Below, in pieces: positions 8,958 through 18,000 of a DNA stretch of 64,000 nucleotides. Position numbers and translations under genes: made by a program. Position 1 is the stretch's first letter; every line of letters starts with the position of its first letter. The DNA lies in NCBI RefSeq assembly GCF_014337195.1, contig NZ_CP060634.1, forward strand, positions 1,736,001 to 1,800,000, in the 5' to 3' direction. A model generated the notes under the pieces. It ran no database searches. It saw only the letters and a program-made list of their open reading frames with translations, and was not told the DNA's origin. This stretch comes from Qiania dongpingensis. Lineage in GTDB: Bacteria; Bacillota; Clostridia; Lachnospirales; Lachnospiraceae.

Positions 8958-9992
8958 TAGAGGAAGGCTGCTCTGCAGCTGTGCATCAGCGCGCAAAGGT
9001 GAGGAAGCTTTCAAAAATTGAGGCTCAGGAGAGTCTGAGGCGGGACTGCTCGCTTTGCTCTCTTTCCTCTTCTTTGACATCTCCAGCTTTTTCATCTGAA
9101 CGGCCTCGGCGTCTGATTCTGAGATCAGCTTCAGCGTTTTTACCACAAAGACCCCTCCGGCTTCTGCTTTCTTAAGCCTGAGCTTTCCCTTCATATAACC
9201 GTGCTCCGGGCAATATGCCAGGCAAAGATACGTCTTTGCGTTGACCGGGAACCAGCGAATCCGTTTCCTCAGAGCTTTGCCGCAGCGATAACATTTTGTG
9301 GAAACAGCCCCCTTATCGGCCATCGCCTTTTCCCTGGTCGCAAATACCCTGGAAACATATTTTGCATATCGGCCAAATACGATATAGATCTCCTCTTCCT
9401 TTTTATCCGGAAGTCTGAAATAATCCACAGATACATACTTCCGCACGGCATCCAGATCCATTCTCTGCATGATCTTGACCGTATACAGCGTATCATCAAA
9501 AGCGCGATGAAAGGGAATATCCTCTTCAATCTCCAGATACTCTACCGCATCCTTCAAGGAACGGCGGCTTTTTCCGTCTTCGTACAGAAGGCTGAACAGC
9601 TTCTGCACATCGTAATAAAGAAGCGGCTTCCCCATCGGATTTTCCACCTTAAAAAACGCAAGATTCCTCTGAAGCTCCGTCAGATCCATGGAACCCCAGG
9701 TGCACATAATATAGTCATCTCCGCACCATTTAAAAAAATCTCCGATGACATCCTGGAATTTTCTGGCCTTTTCCAATTCCTGTATGTCCATATGGAGGAT
9801 TTCCTTTGTTTTATAGTGAAGCTGGCGGTACACGGCCGGCTTGATCACTTCGTTAAACACCTCTACGGTACGCATCTCCCCGTCCAGTTTCACCGCTCCT
9901 ATTTCAATGATCTCAAAGGGCATCCCTGTCCGTTTTCCCGCTTTTCCCCTTGGACTCTGATTCCATTCCAGGTCGAGAACAATATAATGCAA
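8952..9992 (-). CDS. DnaQ-like 3'-5' exonuclease with C-terminal zinc-ribbon-like segment
   Basis: A 346-residue DEDDh exonuclease. Motif I is D7-x-E9 in IVLDLEW, motif II includes D103 in GSMDLTEL, and motif III is H162-RAF-D166. This arrangement resembles KapD/ERI-1-type RNA or DNA exonucleases rather than polymerase proofreading subunits. Beyond the nuclease domain, CYRCGK and CLAYC near residues 234-268 form a four-Cys, zinc-ribbon-like module, followed by a basic, low-complexity tail. The start is TTG at 9990-9992, the only good start ahead of motif I; it has an AAAGGCGG-like ribosome site. The substrate is not predictable. Confidence 0.82.
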   Translation of the reverse strand: MHYIVLDLEWNQSPRGKAGKRTGMPFEIIEIGAVKLDGEMRTVEVFNEVIKPAVYRQLHYKTKEILHMDIQELEKARKFQDVIGDFFKWCGDDYIMCTWGSMDLTELQRNLAFFKVENPMGKPLLYYDVQKLFSLLYEDGKSRRSLKDAVEYLEIEEDIPFHRAFDDTLYTVKIMQRMDLDAVRKYVSVDYFRLPDKKEEEIYIVFGRYAKYVSRVFATREKAMADKGAVSTKCYRCGKALRKRIRWFPVNAKTYLCLAYCPEHGYMKGKLRLKKAEAGGVFVVKTLKLISESDAEAVQMKKLEMSKKRKESKASSPASDSPEPQFLKASSPLRADAQLQSSLPLK

Positions 9993-10068
9993 ACCGTTTC
10001 ACCGCCTTTCCATGCCTTATCTCTTAAATTTCCCGGCCTCCTGTCTCGGCCGGCACATCACTCCTCCC

Positions 10069-10097
10069 ATTCTATCATATCCCATGAGCTTACGCAA
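10069..10097 (-). promoter_or_regulatory. Putative promoter of the exonuclease gene
   Basis: TTGCGT and TAGAAT at 17-base spacing on the minus strand. The rest of the 9993-10291 gap holds no supported gene. Confidence 0.5.
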
Positions 10098-10291
10098 TTT
10101 TTATATTTTCCCCATGGCTCCTGACTTCACTGTCCATAAGATTTACGACAGGCTCCGCCTTTCCTCATCTCACCAGACACTTTCAGCGAAACATGGCAGG
10201 CAGAATCATGTACATCGATACTCCAAATGGCCTGAAGAACAGTATTACAAGATCCTCCAGGCTGAAAAGATTCTTTTGCCGTCCATTTTCC

Positions 10292-10332
10292 GAAAAAAAT
10301 CGGATGGATGCCTGTCACAAGGCACCCATCCG
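10292..10332 (-). terminator. Intrinsic terminator of the CsoR-family gene
   Basis: A 12-bp stem (10301-10312 with 10321-10332, one G-T) and an 8-base loop are followed by seven T on the minus strand, directly after the regulator's stop codon. Confidence 0.88.
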
Positions 10333-10356
10333 GGCTTTTTGAACGTTCTTCCGTCC

Positions 10357-10722
10357 TTATTTCACAAAACGGTCAATGGCTTTGCTGAGCTCTTCCAGGG
10401 CTTCGTGGTCCCCTGATTCTACCGCATCCACAATACAATGCTCGATATGATCCTGCAAGATCACTTTTCCGGTATTATTGATAGCTGATTTAACTGCAGA
10501 CAGCTGTATCAGCACCTCGCTGCAGTCTCTTCCTTCCTCCACCATCCGTTTTATGGATTCCAGATGGCCGATGGCACGGCTCAGGCGATTAAGTACCGCC
10601 TTTGTGTTTGTATGGGTGTGCCCATGATTAGGATGGCCGCACTCTCCCTCTCCATGAGTATGCTCAATGACTTGTCCGTCTTCCCCTATATGAATATGGG
10701 TATGCGTATGCATCTCCTCCAC
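10357..10722 (-). CDS. His-rich CsoR/RcnR-family metal-sensing repressor
   Basis: A 121-residue all-helical DNA-binding regulator of the DUF156 family, which senses Cu(I), Ni/Co or formaldehyde/persulfide. The metal-ligand set C67, H92 and C96 is conserved with CsoR-type spacing (C-x24-H-x3-C). Unusually, the first 40 residues form a His-rich extension with alternating His (MHTHTHIHI... HGHTH) that could chelate additional metal. The start is GTG at 10720-10722, eight bases after AGGAGG; the ATG three codons later is too close to a purine run. It is transcribed alone and no copper or nickel exporter is adjacent, so its target lies elsewhere or is itself. Confidence 0.85.
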   Translation of the reverse strand: MEEMHTHTHIHIGEDGQVIEHTHGEGECGHPNHGHTHTNTKAVLNRLSRAIGHLESIKRMVEEGRDCSEVLIQLSAVKSAINNTGKVILQDHIEHCIVDAVESGDHEALEELSKAIDRFVK

Positions 10723-10766
10723 CGCACTTCCCTCCTATCTCCGTTTATCTTCCAGCATTACGATTT

Positions 10767-10795
10767 ATTCTATCATAGATTGAAAGCTGTCACAA
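10767..10795 (-). promoter_or_regulatory. Putative promoter of the CsoR-family gene
   Basis: TTGTGA and TAGAAT at 17-base spacing on the minus strand, 45 bases before the GTG start. Confidence 0.5.
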
Positions 10796-10862
10796 GCCCC
10801 CCGCCGGGTTCCTGAATACTTTTCGCCATGACGGAAGCAATCTTTTCTCTGACTTTTTTTCT

Positions 10863-10891
10863 TTGCTTATTCCGCTTTGTTGTAGTATACT
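10863..10891 (+). promoter_or_regulatory. SigA-type promoter of the GGDEF gene
   Basis: TTGCTT and TATACT at 17-base spacing, 40 bases before the ATG. Confidence 0.65.
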
Positions 10892-10931
10892 ATAAGATAC
10901 AAAAGTTTTTCATATAAAGGAGAGTTCCGGC

Positions 10932-12071
10932 ATGTCCGCTGACAGTAACATTCAAGCCATACGAGAAGAATACCGGAAGATTAATGAAAAATGGCTTCAT
11001 CTGCATTTCAAGATCATTGTAGGGCTGGCGTCCTTTTCCGTTATCATGGAGATCGTCATGTTCTTTATTTTAAGTTCCATGGAACAAATCAGTGCCAGCG
11101 CCTCTGTTTATGTGCTGAAATATATTCTGATTCCTGTGACGCTGAACGTCCTCTGCATCATCTCTGGACTTACGGCCCTCCGCCTGCGCCGGCTGTCCGT
11201 CTCTTCCAGACAATACATACTGTCACTTACCTTTGTCGTGAACTGCTTTATCGTATTTTCCATACATAATATTTTTACATCCCTTTATCTAATCTTCGCT
11301 ATTCCTATTTTATTGACCTTGATTTATGCCAGCTACCGGCTGACCTCTGTCACCGCAGCTTTTTCTCTGGCTGCAGAAATAATTTCCGAATGCTTTATTT
11401 CATGGGATCCTGACAAAATAACCATTTTTCATGACGAGCTCTTGCTGGCCAACTTTGTTCTTTCTCTGTACGTGCTGCTGTGCTTCTACCTTGTCTCCCT
11501 GATCATCATCCGGTTTCTGAAGGAAAAGAACACCGTCAGCATCAACAAGGAGCTGGAACGGTTTGAACTGCAGCAAAAGCTTCTCCGTGATCATATGACC
11601 GGCCTGTACAACCGTACTGCGCTTCAGAATTCGCTCTGCACCGCGGTCAGTGATATTTCAGGCAGCGCCTATATTTTTGCAATGGCAGACCTGGATGACT
11701 TCAAAACTGTCAATGATACCATGGGTCACGTTGTGGGAGACAAATGTCTTAAGTTTCTCGGAACCATGCTGGACCAATGTTCTCCCGATGTGACCTCCTA
11801 CCGGTACGGCGGAGATGAATTCAGCCTTTTGTTCAAAAATCACACCATGGAAACCGCCCTCGATGTCTGCTCCAAAATTCAGGACCGTCTGGCTTCTGCA
11901 AAAAACGTTACGGAAATTCCGCCGCTGTCTGTCAGTTTCGGTCTCACCCACTGCATACCGGGGACATCCGCCACCCAGTTAATCAAAAACGCGGATACAG
12001 CCTTATATCAGGCCAAAAAGCAAAAGAATTCCATCTGTATCTATGAAGACGTCTCCGTATCTAATCATTGA
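10932..12071 (+). CDS. Membrane-bound diguanylate cyclase (GGDEF domain)
   Basis: A 379-residue protein with about six transmembrane helices in its first 190 residues and a cytoplasmic GGDEF domain (about 210-375). The domain opens with RDHMTGLYNR and carries an intact GGDEF active-site loop near residue 293 (RYGGDEFSLLF), so c-di-GMP synthesis from two GTP is expected. The upstream inhibitory I-site (RxxD five residues before GGDEF) is not conserved here, so product feedback by that route is unlikely. The N-terminal sensor has no recognised ligand-binding module. Monocistronic, with AAGGAG before the ATG and a terminator after the stop. Confidence 0.9.
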   Translation: MSADSNIQAIREEYRKINEKWLHLHFKIIVGLASFSVIMEIVMFFILSSMEQISASASVYVLKYILIPVTLNVLCIISGLTALRLRRLSVSSRQYILSLTFVVNCFIVFSIHNIFTSLYLIFAIPILLTLIYASYRLTSVTAAFSLAAEIISECFISWDPDKITIFHDELLLANFVLSLYVLLCFYLVSLIIIRFLKEKNTVSINKELERFELQQKLLRDHMTGLYNRTALQNSLCTAVSDISGSAYIFAMADLDDFKTVNDTMGHVVGDKCLKFLGTMLDQCSPDVTSYRYGGDEFSLLFKNHTMETALDVCSKIQDRLASAKNVTEIPPLSVSFGLTHCIPGTSATQLIKNADTALYQAKKQKNSICIYEDVSVSNH

Positions 12072-12154
12072 TCCCTCGATAAAAGTCTCTCAATTCCAGC
12101 TTCATGTCTTCCTGAAGCTGGTTTTTTATTGGGAAGCTTCGATAATTCACCCAT
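12065..12154 (-). pseudogene. Short ORF with a TfoX-C-like first few residues, possible gene remnant
   Basis: An ATG seven bases after AAAGGAG opens a 29-codon frame beginning MGELSKLPN, which resembles the start of TfoX C-terminal-domain proteins. The similarity stops there and the frame then runs through the terminator of the GGDEF gene. Either a truncated remnant or coincidence. Confidence 0.25.
12096..12128 (+). terminator. Intrinsic terminator of the GGDEF gene
   Basis: A 9-bp stem (12096-12104 with 12113-12121), 8-base loop and six T follow the stop codon. From here to 12330 I see no supported gene other than the remnant noted above. Confidence 0.85.
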
Positions 12155-12330
12155 ACGGTTACTCCTTTCACGGCCCATCCGGGCAAGACCTTTTCTTGAT
12201 CCCATCATTATACCATCTTCATGGCAAAACAACACAGATTTTCTTATCCGTATTAACCCGTTTCCAGGAATTACCATTATTTTCCAACTAGTTTAGGCAA
12301 AATTTTATGATAAAATGGAAAAAATGTCCG

Positions 12331-12362
12331 AAAGCGGCGTGCAGGCTTCCAGCGCCGTTTTT
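12331..12362 (+). terminator. Terminator-like hairpin in the leader of the serine recombinase
   Basis: CGGCG at 12335-12339 pairs with CGCCG at 12353-12357, extended by AAAG/TTTT, and is followed by five T. It lies 45 bases before the recombinase ATG, so it could attenuate the gene or end a short upstream transcript. Confidence 0.5.
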
Positions 12363-12406
12363 CTGTGGCCTTCTGTTCGGTAATTTCAGATACAGGAGAA
12401 TTCTGC

Positions 12407-13000
12407 ATGAATACATATGGCTATGTACGTGTGTCCACCAAGGATCAGCATACGGACCGGCAGCTGATCGCCTTATCCAAATATCAAATTCCAAAGCGAA
12501 ATCTTTACATTGATAAACAAAGCGGCAAGGATTTCAACCGTCCGGCTTACAAAAAACTTCTAAGGCGCATAAAAAAAGACGATCTGCTGATCATTAAATC
12601 CATAGACCGTCTTGGGCGCAATTATGATGAGATCATCGAACAATGGCATCTGATAACCAAGGAAAAGGGAACCGACATCAAAATCATCGATATGCCGCTG
12701 CTGGATACTACTCGGAGCAAAGATATCCTGGGCACTTTTATCGCGGACCTGGTACTTCAGGTGCTCAGTTTCTGCGCCCATTCGGAACGTGAGAACATCC
12801 ATCAACGACAGATGGAAGGAATCCGTGCCGCGAAAGCCCGTGGTGTCCGGTTCGGAAAGCTCCCCCTGTCGCTGCCGGACGACTTCACTCAGACTGTCCG
12901 AAAATGGAAACGGAAAGAGCTGACAGAAGCGGAAGCTCTGGCGCATCTGCACATCAGCAGAAGCAGTTTTTTTAAATATATCAAGGTTTTGAAACTCTGA
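12407..13000 (+). CDS. Solo serine site-specific recombinase (resolvase/invertase family)
   Basis: A 197-residue small serine recombinase. The catalytic domain (1-135) has the nucleophile Ser10 in GYVRVSTKDQ and the Arg-rich motif SIDRLGRNYDEI near residue 65; a long helix E region and a C-terminal helix-turn-helix (about 145-190, ending SRSSFFKYIK) complete the fold. Such proteins cut both strands and form a phosphoserine link to resolve or invert DNA. The ATG follows AGGAG; the in-frame start 42 bases upstream lacks one. No transposase or inverted repeats flank it, so it is either a remnant of a mobile element or a chromosomal inversion enzyme whose sites I cannot see. Confidence 0.88.
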   Translation: MNTYGYVRVSTKDQHTDRQLIALSKYQIPKRNLYIDKQSGKDFNRPAYKKLLRRIKKDDLLIIKSIDRLGRNYDEIIEQWHLITKEKGTDIKIIDMPLLDTTRSKDILGTFIADLVLQVLSFCAHSERENIHQRQMEGIRAAKARGVRFGKLPLSLPDDFTQTVRKWKRKELTEAEALAHLHISRSSFFKYIKVLKL

Positions 13001-13076
13001 CTTGCAATATGTTATAAAAGTTTGTAAAATTACACCTTTGTATACGTGAAAGTACACTTATAAAGACTACTATTTT

Positions 13077-13106
13077 TTGTCATTATATGGTGGAAATCAA
13101 TATAAA
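13077..13106 (+). promoter_or_regulatory. Putative promoter of the 86-residue orphan gene
   Basis: TTGTCA and TATAAA at 18-base spacing in a very AT-rich leader. A second match at 13140-13168 would start transcription inside the ribosome site, so the upstream one is preferred. Confidence 0.4.
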
Positions 13107-13187
13107 TTATACCTTTTTTCTCATAGAATCACAAGTGTTTTGTGGTGTACTTAGAAATACTTTATAAATTATAGGGGTTGACTGCAG

Positions 13188-13448
13188 ATGGAAAAAGAAA
13201 ATAAATTAGGCCTTTTGGAATCACTGGCAGCAAACATGAACTGCATGTACATATCGGATCTGAACAAAATGATCTATACTCAGACGCAAAAGCTGATCCA
13301 TTTATTGGAATCTTATGAATCAAACACATATAGTGCCGAGGTTTGGCGGGACGCGTTTATTTATCTGACGGGAAAAGATTGTCCCCTGTCCTCCCCGGAG
13401 GAGATTCGGCATTTACTGATTCAAAGGCTGGAGGCATGCAGCCTGTAA
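13188..13448 (+). CDS. Hypothetical protein, 86 residues
   Basis: A small soluble protein (MEKENKLGLLESLAANM...) that is helical in character, with two Cys and no transmembrane segment or signal. I recognise no family. It has a G-rich ribosome site (AGGGG), its own promoter-like sequence and a strong terminator, which together support a real monocistronic gene. It could be a small regulator or adaptor; nothing in the neighbours (recombinase, peroxidase) tells its job. Confidence 0.75.
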   Translation: MEKENKLGLLESLAANMNCMYISDLNKMIYTQTQKLIHLLESYESNTYSAEVWRDAFIYLTGKDCPLSSPEEIRHLLIQRLEACSL

Positions 13449-13487
13449 AGTACCATGCCGTTTATTTTCCATCTTCATAACTCGCTT

Positions 13488-13520
13488 AAAAGGGCCGCAG
13501 AAAGGCTCTTTTCTTTTTTT
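13488..13520 (+). terminator. Intrinsic terminator of the 86-residue gene
   Basis: A 9-bp stem (13488-13496 with 13504-13512, one G-T), 7-base loop and a seven-T run. Confidence 0.85.
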
Positions 13521-13607
13521 AATCTCATGCCCTTCGCATAATTCCTCCGTTTTTTCTAATACTAAAACAAATCTTGTTTATTCTCTTTGTTAGGAAAGGA
13601 TGATACC

Positions 13608-14159
13608 ATGAACATTTATGATTTTTCAGTAAAGACGGCTGGCGGAAAATCTGTCCCTCTTTCCCGCTATGAGGGGCAGATTCTGCTCGTTGTGAATACA
13701 GCCAGCAAATGCGGGTTCACTCCGCAATACGAAGAACTGGAGAGGCTATACCAGTCCTATAAAGACCAGGGGCTCCAGATATTGGCATTTCCCTGCAACC
13801 AGTTCCACGGTCAGGAGCCCGGATCTGATGACAGTATACAGTCCTTCTGCAGCCTTACCTATGGAGTCACCTTTCCGGTCATGGCAAAAATCGATGTGAA
13901 CGGTCCAAATGCCTCCGGTCTCTACCGATATCTGACTTCTCATACAGATTTCAAGGGATTTGACCACAGTCATCCGCTTTCCGGGCGTTTGGAAGAAATA
14001 CTGGAGAAAGAGGCGCCTGATTACAAGAAAACCGGCGATATCAAATGGAACTTCACAAAGTTTCTAATTGGAAGGGACGGCGAAATCCGGTCACGATTCG
14101 AGCCTACCGCGCCTATTCATGTAATAAAAGAAGAAATAGAATCCCTGCTCAAAAGCTAA
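13608..14159 (+). CDS. Glutathione peroxidase-family thiol peroxidase
   Basis: A 183-residue thioredoxin-fold peroxidase that reduces hydrogen peroxide or organic peroxides; in bacteria of this kind the reductant is usually thioredoxin. The catalytic residue is Cys35 (NTASKCGFTPQY) where animal enzymes have selenocysteine. The rest of the active site is present: Gln in FPCNQF near 65, and Trp-Asn in KWNFTKFLI near 146. The ATG at 13608 has a GGAAAGGA ribosome site; a TTG seven codons upstream is less likely. Stand-alone gene. Confidence 0.92.
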   Translation: MNIYDFSVKTAGGKSVPLSRYEGQILLVVNTASKCGFTPQYEELERLYQSYKDQGLQILAFPCNQFHGQEPGSDDSIQSFCSLTYGVTFPVMAKIDVNGPNASGLYRYLTSHTDFKGFDHSHPLSGRLEEILEKEAPDYKKTGDIKWNFTKFLIGRDGEIRSRFEPTAPIHVIKEEIESLLKS

Positions 14160-14184
14160 GCTTCCCTAAGATTCCTGTGACTTC

Positions 14185-14625
14185 TCATTCTCCGTCATAT
14201 TTCTTCTGGTTCATCTTCTGTCTAATCCAGTATGTGACGCTGGCGGCGATCATGCAGACTGCAATATATAAATGACCTGCTTCTTCTGTTATGACTCCGT
14301 TACTGATAAAGGTCTCTTTTCCGGCGATGACATGTGCCGCCACCAGACACAGCATAAAAAATCCGCAGGATCCGTAACCAACAGCTAATATCCTGCCCGT
14401 CTGTTCCCGTATGCCGTTCATGGCGTCTTTAACGATAAAGGTCAGCATGCACACGGTCAGAGGAGTCCAGACCTGAATCAGAAAAGACGCAAAACCATCT
14501 ATTTTCATTCCCATGGCGCCCACTGCCAAATAAATGAGCGCGTCTACGGCTATGGCAGCTATAAAACCATATTGAAAACCTTTTCCACGATCCATCTGCT
14601 GTTTTTCATCATAATTATTGTTCAT
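14185..14625 (-). CDS. Uncharacterised four-helix membrane protein coupled to an XRE regulator
   Basis: A 146-residue protein with a short hydrophilic N-terminus (MNNNYDEKQQMDRG) and four predicted transmembrane helices. Its ATG overlaps the last 11 bases of the upstream XRE gene, with GGAGG nine bases ahead, so the two are translationally coupled. Pairs of a small XRE regulator and a small membrane protein are common in Clostridia, often with the membrane protein affecting regulator activity, but no function is established for this one. Confidence 0.75.
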   Translation of the reverse strand: MNNNYDEKQQMDRGKGFQYGFIAAIAVDALIYLAVGAMGMKIDGFASFLIQVWTPLTVCMLTFIVKDAMNGIREQTGRILAVGYGSCGFFMLCLVAAHVIAGKETFISNGVITEEAGHLYIAVCMIAASVTYWIRQKMNQKKYDGE

Positions 14626-14827
14626 GCCGGTCATCCTCCCCAAACAATTCATCCAACGTTTTTCCTAGCACTTTACAGATTGCGCGGCAAAGCCTTATGG
14701 TCGGATTATATTCTCCCTGCTCGATGGCATTCATCGTCTGGCGTGAAATGCCGACCGCCGCGGCCAGCGCAGTCTGAGTCATATCCTTCTCAGCCCTGGC
14801 AACCTTTATCGCAATATTTCTTGCCAC
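14615..14827 (-). CDS. XRE-family helix-turn-helix regulator
   Basis: A 70-residue protein that is almost entirely one HTH_3 domain (TQTALAAAVGISRQTMNAIE, then NPTIRLCRAICKVLGKTLDELF). The start is read as GTG at 14825-14827, seven bases after GGAGG; the two ATG codons upstream sit inside or against that ribosome site. First gene of a two-gene operon with the membrane protein. Its promoter -10 is centred on a perfect palindrome, which suggests autoregulation. Confidence 0.88.
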   Translation of the reverse strand: MARNIAIKVARAEKDMTQTALAAAVGISRQTMNAIEQGEYNPTIRLCRAICKVLGKTLDELFGEDDRHEQ

Positions 14828-14895
14828 ATCCATACCTCCAGTCATCTAGAAACATATAAAAATCCCTCAATTGCAAAACGAAATGCAGCTAAATG

Positions 14896-14925
14896 TATAG
14901 TACTATATATTTTCCTTTATGTCAA
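14896..14925 (-). promoter_or_regulatory. Consensus promoter and palindromic operator of the XRE operon
   Basis: TTGACA and TACTAT at 17-base spacing on the minus strand. The -10 box is embedded in the perfect palindrome TATAGTACTATA (14896-14907), a plausible dimer site for the XRE protein. Confidence 0.7.
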
Positions 14926-14969
14926 TTATATACGACATTAAATTTGATAAACATGACAACATAGAACAG

Positions 14970-14995
14970 CCGGCTGGTTTCCACACCAGCCGGCC
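14970..14995 (-). terminator. GC-rich stem-loop after the adhesin gene
   Basis: A perfect 9-bp stem (GCCGGCTGG with CCAGCCGGC) and 8-base loop sit 16 bases past the adhesin stop. The T tract is poor, so termination may be inefficient. Confidence 0.55.
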
Positions 14996-15010
14996 ATAAC
15001 GGAAGCTTTT

Positions 15011-18000
15011 TCAGCCCTTATTCCATTTTTTTCTGAATACCATGATAAGCAGCAGTCCTGCGGCGGCGATCACGATGCCTGCCGACGGCAGCAGCGGCGT
15101 CATATCGCCTGTATTCACTGCATTTTTTCCTTCGCCCTTTTCCGGCACAGAGGCCGGTTTTTTTAGAGACTGCCCTTTGTCTGTATTATCCGGTTTGCTC
15201 CCTTCTGCCGTTTGATCTTCTTCAGTCTCTTGTTTTGTATTAACGAAATGCGCCACCACTGCCGTGTTAGATGAAATTTTCCCCTCATCTCCCGAAGCTG
15301 CAGCGGTGTATCCTTCCTCGCTGTAATCCCGTTCTTTGACCAGATATGCGGTGCCTTCTGTCAGCCCTTCTATCACGATAGACTGGTTATGGGCAAGCTT
15401 TATGGTATCACCGCTCTTGATCACTCCGCCATCCACGCCGTAACCCCTGTAACTGAATGAGATCTCTTTATCCGGGCCATCCCATGTAACTGTAAACTCA
15501 AACTGTCTGCTTTTATCCCCAGCGGAACCCTCCACTGTCTTAGATATCCCCAAAGTACCTGTATTTCTTGTGTTGATAAAGTCTGCTCGCGATGTAATGC
15601 CATCCTTTATGACACCTGTGTCACCCGTCCGTGCCGTTACATATCCCTCTCTGGAATAATCCGTTTCCTGCACCTCATATCCGGTACCTTCCGGTATATC
15701 TTTAATCATTATGGAATCGCCGTGCTTAAGTTTGACCGTGTCTCCGCTCTTGACCATTCCATCTGCCGTCCCCTCTCCGGTATATGAATACATTTTCTCT
15801 TTTCCCGGTCCGTCGAAACGTACGGTAAATTCAAATTCCTTTTCCTTGTCTCCACCGTTTCCTGTCACAGCCTTGCTAATGGTCAATCCTCCAACGTTCT
15901 TTACATTTGTAAATAATGCGGTTTTTGTAGTATCTGCAATGATGGTTCCGGCTGCATCTCCTGTAATGGCAGTAATATAGCCCTCTGCCGTATAATCTCT
16001 TTCCGTAACTTCATATTTTGTTTCCTTGGGAATATCAAAAATTTTTATGCTCTGCCTGTGGGAGAGGCTGATAGTACCGCCGCCGGTCACACTGCCCTTC
16101 TTCAGCGTATTTCCGTCTCCGTCTGATATGACATAAGAAAAAGATTCCGTCATTTCCACATCATTTTGGTCTTTAAACGTTATCGTAAAATCAAACTCCG
16201 CAGTTTCATCTCCTCCAGAGCCGGCTACTGCTTTCGTGATAAGCAGACTCCCCACTGTCCCCTCTTTAAAATTTTGTATACTTATGTCTTCTGTGTCCTC
16301 ACCGTCAATACTCGTATGCGGCACGCCCGTTCCATCCTTCTCCACATGGACTGCATACTCCTTAGCCGATGAAGCATATCCTGCGGGCGTCCCTGTCTCC
16401 CGAAGTATATAATCGCCGTCGGGAAGGGCTTTCAGATACAGGACTCCTTTTTCATTTGTCACGGCTTCCCGAATCACCGTCCCCTCAGGGGAATACAGCG
16501 TAAATTTTGCCCCCTTAATGAAATCTCCCGTATCGCCGTCTGTCTTGTTGATTTTAAACCAACCGGCCCTCCTGAAAAGCGCGCCGTAAGCTACATCGCT
16601 GATGGGGTATTTCTGGCCGGTACTTTCGGCGGTTATATCGTTCAGATACAGCAAGACCGTATTGTTTACATTCATCCCGCCTTCTCCGGTTATATCCGTA
16701 ACATATTCCAGGCAGTAGGCCTTTCCTGCATCCGGAGGCAAAAACGTAAGTGCCCGGCTGTTATTGTCGTATGTCAGAACATCCGCGTCAGGCAGAGGGA
16801 TGTCATTTCCTTCCTCATATGTTCCGTCGCTCCTAAGGCTCATTTCGGCAATCCTGATGTTGATATTTCCGCCTTCCTCAATGAGCAGATTCCCTTTTGA
16901 GTCAATCCTAAGGTCCAGGCCAAGCGGCAGTTCATCCTTGATATAGACGTTTTGATAAGTCAGATCATATGGTGTATACTCGATTCTCCATTTCAAATAT
17001 TCATCTGCTTCAAATTCCTCCTTGATGGATTTGGAAATCGCCGAACTCTTTATTTTTACGTCTGCCGAAGCTTCCGTCGGGGCTGTAATGTTCTCATTAT
17101 CTACTAACTTAACCTGATTGACCGCCGCAGTATCCCCGTTCTTAGAAAAATACCCCTTTGCCGTTTCCTCGTTCGGCCCTGCCTTCACCAGGATGACATA
17201 GGCCTTCTTCAGGCTTTTGAATTCAAATGTCATAATTTCGCCGCTGCTATCATCCGACGACTGAACCGGCCCTGTGACATCCAGGACAGACTGGAGTTCC
17301 TGTCCGTCAGATACCAGGGAAGACGCGTTCACCTTTCCGCCGTTTCCGGTGCCTTCATAGACCAGGAAATAATCCTCTCCCTTTATTTTCTTAAATTCCC
17401 ATCCCTGCGGCAGGGTATCCTGCAGCTTATAATTTCCAACAGCTTTCCCGTCAATGGCTGTGATGTCATTTGTGACGTCCTTAAGCTCATCTGCATTCAC
17501 ATAGAGCCGGTAGATGACTGACTTATCCACATAGTCAAAGCAGCTTTTTTTCCCGGATGCCGGGCTGTTTACCGCAGCGACCGCCTCCGCACTTCCGGCT
17601 TCCATATCCGCTGCGCTGATCACAGATGCGCTTTCTCGGTCAAGTGTATCCTTCCCCAGCATATTGCTGTTTATGGTCTTAGACGCCGTACTGTTGTTTA
17701 TTTCGGCGTTATAGGAAAATAACGAGGCAGTATTATCAATCCGGTACTCTCCGTTACCCGCATAGTAATTTGGATTGCATACCACCGTAGAATAAGTATA
17801 CTCCGAAGCTTCTGAAATGCCGATCTCTCCGCCGTTTCCGCTTGTCACCACCATTAGGTCCGCAACGGCCTCGCCTCCTATCCTCAAAGTGTATACCCTG
17901 GCTGCCAGATCGGAGGATGAAGCAAAGGAATCCGTCTGGATGCGCTGATTATACTGAGGGGTAAGTTTTTTTATCTCATCTCCGGAAACATAGGACAGGC

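Noticed and set aside
9201..10124. 307-residue rightward frame opposite the exonuclease
   Set aside because: Antisense of a motif-complete exonuclease; it would also cross that gene's promoter.
10127..10318. 63-residue leftward frame in the gap after the CsoR-family gene
   Set aside because: It lies across the CsoR terminator and has no ribosome site or family features.
13608..14159. Selenocysteine-containing glutathione peroxidase
   Set aside because: The catalytic codon encodes Cys and there is no in-frame TGA.
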